From: Deinococcales bacterium
GTDB lineage: Bacteria; Deinococcota; Deinococci; Deinococcales; JAAFIG01
Length of the DNA: 64,000 nt
NCBI GenBank assembly: GCA_013298595.1
Contig: JAAFIG010000008.1
Location: forward strand, 62,001-126,000
Direction: 5' to 3'
Part shown: positions 1 through 6,115 of the stretch, one piece after another
Position numbering within the stretch: position 1 is the first letter of the stretch
Layout of the letters: each line of letters begins with the position of its first letter
Notes under the pieces: generated by a model
The model's input: the letters and a program-made list of their open reading frames with translations, nothing else
The model's database searches: none
Told to the model about the DNA's origin: nothing
Translations under genes and position numbers: made by a program

Positions 1-321
1 CAGTAAAAAAGGTTGCTCGAGAAATTGTTTTGAAGTATCAAATGCCAGCACTTTTGGTACTGGTAAGCCATAGCGCCTTAGTAATTGTAATACGGCGTTC
101 TCGGCGTACATGAGGTGTTTTTCGTAAGTCATGTTGGATTGTTCTTGTGGTGAGGTTTTCAGCACCAGTTTTTGACCATGCTCGAGCGTGACTGCATAAA
201 CCGAGGCAAAATAACCACCCTCGAGTACCTCGAGTTTTTGCAGGGCAGAGCCGCAGTGAGCTGCAACAATTGCTTGTGCGAGTTCAAGGCTTAAAGTATT
301 TTTTCCAAGGCTATCTGGCAT
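1..321 (-). CDS. APH-family phosphotransferase, N-terminal part (cut by window edge)
   Basis: Read on the minus strand, 321 to 1 is open for 107 codons and runs off the window. The protein begins MPDSLGKNTLSLELAQ. It then shows the N-lobe of the aminoglycoside phosphotransferase / fructosamine kinase fold: a glycine-containing loop (GGYFASVYAV), a beta-strand lysine region (GQKLVLKTSP), a helix with an acidic residue (YAENAVLQLL), and the typical RRYGLPVPKVLAFD segment leading to the hinge. The catalytic loop lies outside the window, so the substrate cannot be judged. The ATG at 321 has no clear Shine-Dalgarno sequence and the frame stays open upstream to a stop near 386, so the start is uncertain. 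It is divergent from the gene at 411. Confidence 0.7.
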   Translation of the reverse strand, partial: MPDSLGKNTLSLELAQAIVAAHCGSALQKLEVLEGGYFASVYAVTLEHGQKLVLKTSPQEQSNMTYEKHLMYAENAVLQLLRRYGLPVPKVLAFDTSKQFLEQPFLL

Positions 322-397
322 GGGTGCAGCATAGCTTTTTGAAGTTTGTGTGAACAGTTGTATGACTTTCTTTTCAATTCCTTCACACTAAAAGCAG

Positions 398-410
398 TAC
401 AATAGGCAAC
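398..410 (+). promoter_or_regulatory. Leaderless promoter -10 (TACAAT, 7 nt to ATG)
   Basis: TACAAT at 398-403 is followed by AGGCAAC and then the ATG at 411. There is no ribosome-binding site, so transcription would start at or next to the start codon. Confidence 0.6.
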
Positions 411-899
411 ATGAAACCTCTTGCATTCTTTGCCGCCGCCTGTACCTTACTTGGTGCTGGTTTTATCTTGGGTCGAGGAACAGCGCCAAATACAGTATCT
501 GAAACTCGAGCTACCCCTGTTTTCTCGTTGCAGTTGGCGCAAAACACAGCTCCTAAACCAGCGCCGCAAGCCCCCAACGACCCTCGAGAGTTAATTCCGC
601 TGAACCCCAATGGACAACAAGGTCAAGGGCAGGGGCAACAACCGCAACCTGGTCAGGGGCAAGCACCACAAGATTGTCCTGTGCAGATTTATCAAGATGG
701 GCAGTTGTATACATTTCCACGTCCTGGGCAACAACCTGGTCAGGGCAATGGTCAGGGGCAACAACCCGGTCAAGGTGGTGGTCAAGAATTGTTCCCATTA
801 AACCCAAATGCACCAACCACACCCAATTCACCAGGTGTTCCCTCGAGTCCGCGTTTACCAACACCAACCAATCCAAGTACACCAACACCGCGTAGTTAA
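411..899 (+). CDS. Exported Gln/Gly/Pro-rich low-complexity protein
   Basis: This 162-residue protein of unknown function starts with a short positive stretch and a hydrophobic segment (residues about 4-22, LAFFAAACTLLGAGFILG) that acts as a signal peptide or membrane anchor. The rest is low complexity: G/Q/P repeats of the GQGQQP type at about 68-85 and 105-125. Two related segments, ELIPLNPN near residue 60 and ELFPLNPN near residue 127, suggest an internal duplication. The tail is rich in Thr, Pro, Asn and Ser. One cysteine (PQDCPV) sits between the repeat blocks. It probably lies outside the cytoplasmic membrane as a disordered or wall-spanning chain. It precedes the MoxR-VWA cluster by 45 bp, so joint expression is possible but not shown. 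Confidence 0.7.
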   Translation: MKPLAFFAAACTLLGAGFILGRGTAPNTVSETRATPVFSLQLAQNTAPKPAPQAPNDPRELIPLNPNGQQGQGQGQQPQPGQGQAPQDCPVQIYQDGQLYTFPRPGQQPGQGNGQGQQPGQGGGQELFPLNPNAPTTPNSPGVPSSPRLPTPTNPSTPTPRS

Positions 900-944
900 T
901 TCGTTCACAGAGCATTCATTGCTTTATCGCAGACTGAGGTCATC

Positions 945-2000
945 ATGAATACACCGTTAAATCCACAAGAAGTTCTCGAGGCAAGTGCAAAATTGCGAAC
1001 CCTTTTGTTTGAAGTCAAACGCGTCATTGTTGGGCAAGATGTGATGCTCGAGCGTTTACTCGTGGCTTTAATTGCACGTGGGCATATTTTAATCGAAGGT
1101 GTGCCTGGTTTGGCGAAAACTCTGGCTATTAAAAGTACGGCAGACGCGATTGGTGCGTCCTTTAAGCGGGTGCAATTCACCCCTGATCTTGTGCCAGCCG
1201 ATTTGATTGGTACGCGGATTTATAATCAAAAAGAAGCTAAATTTGATACCGAACTCGGTCCGATTTTTGCGAATTTAATTTTAGCCGACGAAATTAATCG
1301 TGCACCAGCCAAAATTCAAAGTGCTTTGCTCGAGGGTATGCAGGAACGCCAAGTGACGATTGGGCAAGAAACGTTTAAGTTACCGAATCCATTTTTGGTG
1401 TTGGCAACACAAAACCCCATTGAATCTGAGGGAACATACTTTTTGCCAGAAGCTCAAGTGGATCGGTTTATGTTTAAAGTGGTGATTTCTTATCCTGGTT
1501 TCCATGAAGAAATGACTGTGGTTGATCGGGTCAGCACCAAATTCGCACCACTCGAGAAAAAATTGTCGCTTGAGGAACTGATTCATTTGCAAGAAATGGC
1601 AGATCAAGTTTACGTGCACCCAAGTGTCACCGAGTACGCTGTGCGTTTAGCCCGAGCTACCCGTGAACCTTCTGAGGCAAAATTACCCGATTTGAAGAAA
1701 TTTATTTCTGTTGGAGCCAGCCCTCGAGCCAGTGTCAATCTGATTTTAGGGGCTAAAGCTTTAGCTATTGTGCGTGGGCGCGAGTATGCCTTGCCCGAGG
1801 ATGTGCGTGATTTGGCATTTGATGTGCTGCGTCACCGTATGATTCCAAGTTACGATGCACTGGCAGATGGTGTTAGCACTGAATCTATTATTTCGCAGAT
1901 TGTGCAAAATATTTCCTTACCTCGAGTTCACCTTGGCGATCCGTACAAAGCCGTGGATGCCGTGCCAACGTCAATGAACAACATTGATGTCAACCTGTAA
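945..2000 (+). CDS. MoxR-family AAA+ ATPase
   Basis: The protein has 351 residues, normal for MoxR. Walker A is GVPGLAKT (about residues 48-55), Walker B is LADEINRAP (about 104-112), and the sensor-1 region reads LATQNPIESEGTY. MoxR ATPases act as chaperone-like factors that mature or activate von Willebrand factor A (VWA) proteins. The next three genes (DUF58, VWA, VWA) are their usual partners, so this is the standard MoxR-DUF58-VWA arrangement. A GAGGT ribosome-binding site lies 4 nt before the ATG. The DUF58 gene begins 26 bp after the stop, consistent with an operon. The cellular target is unknown; links to envelope stress or surface assembly are known for relatives but cannot be read from this sequence. 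Confidence 0.93.
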   Translation: MNTPLNPQEVLEASAKLRTLLFEVKRVIVGQDVMLERLLVALIARGHILIEGVPGLAKTLAIKSTADAIGASFKRVQFTPDLVPADLIGTRIYNQKEAKFDTELGPIFANLILADEINRAPAKIQSALLEGMQERQVTIGQETFKLPNPFLVLATQNPIESEGTYFLPEAQVDRFMFKVVISYPGFHEEMTVVDRVSTKFAPLEKKLSLEELIHLQEMADQVYVHPSVTEYAVRLARATREPSEAKLPDLKKFISVGASPRASVNLILGAKALAIVRGREYALPEDVRDLAFDVLRHRMIPSYDALADGVSTESIISQIVQNISLPRVHLGDPYKAVDAVPTSMNNIDVNL

Positions 2001-2026
2001 GTTTTAGATTGCAAAAGGAATTATCT

Positions 2027-3019
2027 GTGACCATTGCCGTTCCTGAAAAACCCGCAAGAACCTCGTTTTGGCGACGTAGCCCAAAACAGCAACCTGTCGT
2101 GCCACCAGTACCGACCAGCACCAAACCATTATCGGCTCGAGCCTTGCCAGAGCAATTGTTACGCCAACTCGAGTTTACGGTTTTAAAGCGTTTGGATGGA
2201 TTTTTCTTTGGCGATTATAGCGGTGTTTTTTATGGACCTAGTTTAGACCTTGCTGAAGTGCGCCCATACCAACCAGGTGATGAAGTCCGCCGCATAGACT
2301 GGAATGTAACCGCCCGTAGTGGCGAATTACATGTCCGCCAGTATCTCGAGGAGCGCGAAATTACGGCTTGGATTATTGTTGATGCCAATGCGAGTATGCA
2401 CTTTGGTACACGGCGTTGCACTAAATATCAATTAGCCCTTGAGTTTGCTGCGCTGGCTGCCAGAATTTGTACTCGGCATGGCGATAAAGTGGGTGCCTTA
2501 GCTGTTGGTGCTAATGGTGTCAAACTGATTCCAGCGGGCAGCGGTAGACAGCAAGCCCTACGAATTGTGGACGAGTTACTCAAACTCGAGTCGCAAGTTG
2601 CACCCGCCAGCACCCACCTTGGTGATGCCCTTGAACAAGTAACACGAACCTTACGCAGACGAGGCTTGGTTTTTGTGATATCCGATTTTCTCGAGCCACC
2701 TATTCATTGGGAGAAAAACCTCTCGAGGCTTTCGTTAAAACACGATTTAATTTGTGCCCGAACCATTGACCCTGTTGAACGCGAATTGCCCAAAGTGGGC
2801 GGAGCACGTTTCCATAATTCTGGTACGGGTTTAGAAACGTGGGTGGATACGTCCGATAAATCGGTGCAAACAGCCCATCAAGCAATGGTGCTCGAGCGCG
2901 AACAACGTATTGCGAAATCTTTTCGCCGAGCAGCAGTAGATCATCTCGAGTTAATTACCGCTAAGGATATTCTCGATCCATTGCTGAAATTTGCAATTCG
3001 TAGAAAAGGACGGCGTTAA
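2027..3019 (+). CDS. DUF58 domain protein, MoxR partner
   Basis: This is a DUF58 protein of about 330 residues. The family signature is clear: YQPGDEVRRIDWNVTARSGE near residue 85, then RQYLEERE. These precede a degenerate VWA-like fold with DANASMHFGT in place of a full metal site. I place the start at the GTG at 2027 because AAGGA (2015-2019) sits 7 nt before it. A TTG at 2009 is also in frame but would lie upstream of the ribosome-binding site. The basic proline-rich N-terminus (PARTSFWRRSPKQQP) is not part of the fold. DUF58 proteins accompany MoxR ATPases and VWA proteins. The stop overlaps the ribosome-binding region of the next gene. Confidence 0.88.
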   Translation: MTIAVPEKPARTSFWRRSPKQQPVVPPVPTSTKPLSARALPEQLLRQLEFTVLKRLDGFFFGDYSGVFYGPSLDLAEVRPYQPGDEVRRIDWNVTARSGELHVRQYLEEREITAWIIVDANASMHFGTRRCTKYQLALEFAALAARICTRHGDKVGALAVGANGVKLIPAGSGRQQALRIVDELLKLESQVAPASTHLGDALEQVTRTLRRRGLVFVISDFLEPPIHWEKNLSRLSLKHDLICARTIDPVERELPKVGGARFHNSGTGLETWVDTSDKSVQTAHQAMVLEREQRIAKSFRRAAVDHLELITAKDILDPLLKFAIRRKGRR

Positions 3020-3020
3020 T

Positions 3021-4034
3021 ATGTCATTTGCTGCTCCTGAATTTTTACTTTTATTGTTGTTGGTGCCGCTGGCTTGGTGGGGCTTAACTCGGCTCGAGTC
3101 ACGGCGAAAAAACACAGCTTTAGCCTATGCCGATGCTAATTTACTGGGTAAAACCATTCGTTATGCCCCTAAAGCCCATGCAAATATCCCTCGAGTTTTA
3201 CAGTTGCTAGCTTTGGCTTTTTTATTCTTCACAGCTTCACGCCCTAGTGCCACGCTTTCTTTGCCACAAAACAAAGCTGCTGTGATGATTGCCATGGATA
3301 CCAGCCGTTCGATGTTAGCCACCGATGTAGAACCCAATCGGCTCGAGGTCGCAAAAGGTGTGGTTAAAGATTTTGTTAAACTTGCACCACAAGATACCCG
3401 AATTGGGTTAGTAACATTCTCCGAAAGTGCTGCTGCTGTTGTTCCAGTCACAACAGACCGAGCACAATTACTCGAGCGACTTGGCAAAGTCAAAGTATCT
3501 AATACCACTAGTCTTGCCGACCCGATTGTGGCAGGTGTCAAATCCTTACCTGGACGTGCCAGTGCCGAAGTGCCTAAAGGCTTACCTGGTGCTTTACGCG
3601 ATGGTCAAAAAAATCCAACAGCTAAACCCATAGATATTGACACTTTACCTCCAGGGGCAATTTTATTACTTTCCGATGGTGTCGGCAATGCAGGTGCAGA
3701 TGTGCGTTTAGCTGCCCAATTTGCTAAGAAATATAAAGTCAAAATTTATACTGTAGCCATTGGTAAACAAGGTGGTGCTGTTTCAAAAATAGATGGTCAG
3801 GATTACTTTATTCCATTTAACGCCGAATCCTTAAAGCAATTAGCCCAACTTGGTGATGGCGTGGCTGTGACTCCTGACAAAGCCGAGTTAACCAAAATTT
3901 TTCAAGAACTAGGTACAGCTATTCGGTTTGAAGCTACTAAACTCGAGTTAAGCGCCATTTTATCGGGTATTGCTCTGTTGTTATTGATGATTGCTGCTGT
4001 TCAGAATTTGCTTTGGCATCGGAGATTAGCATGA
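3021..4034 (+). CDS. Membrane-anchored VWA-domain protein (BatA-like)
   Basis: The 337-residue protein starts at the ATG at 3021, 1 nt after the DUF58 stop, with AAAGGA upstream. Two N-terminal hydrophobic segments (EFLLLLLLVPLAWWGL and LQLLALAFLFF) anchor it. The VWA domain follows, with a metal-ion-dependent adhesion site DTSRSM (DxSxS form) near residue 90, the conserved threonine loop (NTTSLADP) and LLSDGVGNAG. A final hydrophobic helix near the C-terminus (LSAILSGIALLLLMIAAV) returns to the membrane. This is the BatA-like layout, with the metal-binding domain facing the periplasmic side. It probably works with the neighbouring MoxR and second VWA protein; the ligand is unknown. Confidence 0.88.
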   Translation: MSFAAPEFLLLLLLVPLAWWGLTRLESRRKNTALAYADANLLGKTIRYAPKAHANIPRVLQLLALAFLFFTASRPSATLSLPQNKAAVMIAMDTSRSMLATDVEPNRLEVAKGVVKDFVKLAPQDTRIGLVTFSESAAAVVPVTTDRAQLLERLGKVKVSNTTSLADPIVAGVKSLPGRASAEVPKGLPGALRDGQKNPTAKPIDIDTLPPGAILLLSDGVGNAGADVRLAAQFAKKYKVKIYTVAIGKQGGAVSKIDGQDYFIPFNAESLKQLAQLGDGVAVTPDKAELTKIFQELGTAIRFEATKLELSAILSGIALLLLMIAAVQNLLWHRRLA

Positions 4035-4087
4035 AGCCACTGCTAGCAGGTGTTGGTATGAAGCAGTTTAAAGGAGTGAAACCGTGA
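4031..4087 (+). CDS. 18-codon ORF coupling two VWA genes
   Basis: The reading frame is 18 codons (MKPLLAGVGMKQFKGVKP). It starts inside an ATGA overlap with the stop of the upstream VWA gene and ends in a GTGA overlap with the GTG start of the downstream VWA gene. Its final codons carry the AAGGAG ribosome-binding site of the next gene. A terminating ribosome could therefore be handed on through this mini-cistron. It may be a coupling leader or the remnant of a lost gene. No homology can be claimed for so short a peptide. Confidence 0.4.
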   Translation: MKPLLAGVGMKQFKGVKP

Positions 4088-5049
4088 GTTTTACATGGAT
4101 TTGGTGGTTACTGGCACTGATCGTTATTCCTATTTTTGCTTGGCTGTACCTGCGTAACCAAGTGCGTCCAGCCGAAAGCGTTGTCTACCATCCAGATGCC
4201 GAATTTCTCGAGCGAATTGCCCAGAAAGGTCGAACTCGTTTCTCGAGAGGACGTGATTTACCAGCCTTGCTGTTTTTGTTAGCATTAGGTTTTTCGGTGG
4301 TGGCATTGGCACGTCCAAATGCGCCTATACCCGTGCCTGACAATAAAACCACAATTATTCTTGCCCTTGATGTTTCTTTATCTATGGATGCCAAAGATAT
4401 TGTGCCAACCCGTTTCCAAGCAGCTCAAGAAGCGGCTCGAGTCTTTATTCGTCAATTGCCAAAAGGCACAAAAATTGGTTTGGTCAGTTTTGCGGGGTAT
4501 GCGGCTGTTAACGTGGCACCAACTACCAATCTTGATGAAGTGCTACAAGCCATAGACGAATTATCTTTAGGGCGCGGAACGGCGATTGGTGCAGGTATTC
4601 GTGAAAGTGTTTCGGCATTACCAGGTCGCAATGCGGATGGACAAACAAAACTCGAGAAAAACCCGCCTCCAGTCGCTGTGGTTTTACTGACTGATGGTCG
4701 TAATAACCGCGAACCAGACCCGCTCGAGATGGCAACCATTGCCAGAGATCAGCAAGTTAAGGTCTACACCGTTGGGCTTGGTACAGAAACAGGTTCGATT
4801 AATCTCGAGAATGGTGGTTTTAGAGTTGGTTTTGATCCTGAAACCTTAAAAGCCATTGCCCAAACCACAGGTGGACAATACTTTGAAGCGCGTAGCGCAG
4901 GACAATTAACGGCTGTTTATAAAAGCCTTGGACGCAGTATTGGTTGGACAACTCGCCTTGGCGAAGTCACGCACTTAGCTGCGGCTTTAGCTGGTCTTTT
5001 ACTTTGTATTTCCTTAGCAACTGGCGAACTCAACCGCCGCGTTGTCTAA
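4084..5049 (+). CDS. Membrane-anchored VWA-domain protein (BatB-like)
   Basis: The 321-residue protein is the second VWA protein of the cluster. Hydrophobic helices occur at residues about 3-22 (FTWIWWLLALIVIPIFAWLY) and 60-75. A VWA domain with the metal site DVSLSMDA (near residue 96) follows, with the threonine loop GRGTAIGAG and LLTDGRNNREP. A C-terminal hydrophobic helix (LAAALAGLLLCISLA) closes it. The GTG start at 4084 has AAGGAG at 4071-4076. It overlaps the 18-codon ORF by 4 nt. It resembles the upstream VWA protein in layout and probably arose by duplication; the pair likely forms a membrane complex activated by the MoxR ATPase. Confidence 0.88.
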   Translation: MSFTWIWWLLALIVIPIFAWLYLRNQVRPAESVVYHPDAEFLERIAQKGRTRFSRGRDLPALLFLLALGFSVVALARPNAPIPVPDNKTTIILALDVSLSMDAKDIVPTRFQAAQEAARVFIRQLPKGTKIGLVSFAGYAAVNVAPTTNLDEVLQAIDELSLGRGTAIGAGIRESVSALPGRNADGQTKLEKNPPPVAVVLLTDGRNNREPDPLEMATIARDQQVKVYTVGLGTETGSINLENGGFRVGFDPETLKAIAQTTGGQYFEARSAGQLTAVYKSLGRSIGWTTRLGEVTHLAAALAGLLLCISLATGELNRRVV

Positions 5050-5121
5050 AGAAATACTCGAGTACTGTTTATTGGTTTGGCGTTTGGTCGCGTCACTTTC
5101 TTGGGAGCAATAGGAGTTCTT

Positions 5122-6054
5122 ATGCAGCAGGATTTGTTTCGCTACGTCGTCGAAGAATTTGCTGAAGATTACCAACACGGAGAAATTTCTCGCCGCGAGT
5201 TTCTGCGCCGCATGGCATTACTTGGCGGTGGTATTGTCGGAGCAACAGCTTTACTCGAGTCTGTGGGTATGGCAGCCATTAGTAACCAAGAATGGCAACA
5301 AGTTTTTGCCAGTATCCCCGAAGCTGAAGTTGTTGCCAAAGCACAACAAGTTGACCCAACAGACCCCAGTATTACCGCTGGGCAAATCAAATACGAGGCT
5401 CGAGGTTTTACCCATTTTGCTTATGTCGCCCAACCAGTGGGCATTGCAAAAGCCCCAGGTGTGTTGGTAATCCACGAAAACCGTGGGTTGCAACCACATA
5501 TCGAAGATGTTGCTCGCCGTGTTGCCAAAGCAGGCTATGTGGCAATTGCGCCAGATTTGGTCAGTAAAAGTGGCGGAACAAAACAATTCTCGGATACTGC
5601 TCAAATTAGTTCGATTTTGGCACAAACCAATGCTGATGAACACGTCGCTAATTTGCTTGAAGCATTAAAAGTCTTAGGTAATACCACAGGCGTTGAAGCA
5701 AAAAGAATTGCAGCGATGGGGTTTTGTTTTGGTGGTGGTTTAACATGGCGACTTTCTACCGAAACACCTGATTTATTAGCAGCTGTACCATTTTACGGAC
5801 CTGCTCCTGATATTGCTAAAGTGCCAAATATCAAAGCGGCAATGCTTGGCATTTATGGTGGCAACGACAGCCGTATCAATGCTGGAATTCCTAATCTCGA
5901 GGCTGCTTTAAAAGCAGTTGGTACAAAATATCAAATCAAAATCTTTGAAGGTGCAAACCATGCTTTCCATAACGACACAGGTGCAAATTATAAAAAAGAT
6001 GCTGCCGAAGAAGCTTGGCGTTTAACACTCGAGTGGTTTAAGAAATACTTGTAG
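5122..6054 (+). CDS. Tat-exported dienelactone hydrolase family protein
   Basis: The 310-residue alpha/beta hydrolase is of the dienelactone hydrolase family. The catalytic triad is visible: Cys202 in GFCFGGG, Asp249 in GGNDSR and His280 in GANHAFHND. The N-terminus carries a twin-arginine export signal, SRREFLRR (residues 23-30), followed by a hydrophobic stretch, so the folded enzyme should be exported. The family hydrolyses dienelactones and related esters; the substrate here is unknown. I use the ATG at 5122 because AGGAG lies 6 nt upstream, although the frame is open from 5077. The gene follows the VWA cluster by 72 bp, and a CTCGAG lies in the gap. Confidence 0.88.
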   Translation: MQQDLFRYVVEEFAEDYQHGEISRREFLRRMALLGGGIVGATALLESVGMAAISNQEWQQVFASIPEAEVVAKAQQVDPTDPSITAGQIKYEARGFTHFAYVAQPVGIAKAPGVLVIHENRGLQPHIEDVARRVAKAGYVAIAPDLVSKSGGTKQFSDTAQISSILAQTNADEHVANLLEALKVLGNTTGVEAKRIAAMGFCFGGGLTWRLSTETPDLLAAVPFYGPAPDIAKVPNIKAAMLGIYGGNDSRINAGIPNLEAALKAVGTKYQIKIFEGANHAFHNDTGANYKKDAAEEAWRLTLEWFKKYL

Positions 6055-6103
6055 AGTTTAACATCTCATCGAAAATAGATTTCGCTCATGACAGAATTTG
6101 CGG

Positions 6104-6115
6104 TAGACTTGGGGT
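6104..6115 (+). promoter_or_regulatory. Leaderless -10 of polA (TAGACT, 6 nt to ATG)
   Basis: TAGACT at 6104-6109 lies 6 nt before the polA ATG. The same TAGACT box precedes bshA, the sugar-binding protein gene and the Phd-nuclease gene at the same distance. It supports the far-upstream start of PolA and hence its N-terminal extension. Confidence 0.6.

Noticed and set aside
602-790. CRISPR or minisatellite in the CAAGGTCAGGGGCAA-like repeats
   Set aside because: The repeats are short, in frame and encode Gly/Gln/Pro low complexity inside an exported protein, with no spacer structure.
553-915. Minus-strand frames opposite the Gln-rich gene
   Set aside because: They are shadows of a low-complexity coding sequence, with no start signals or recognisable protein.
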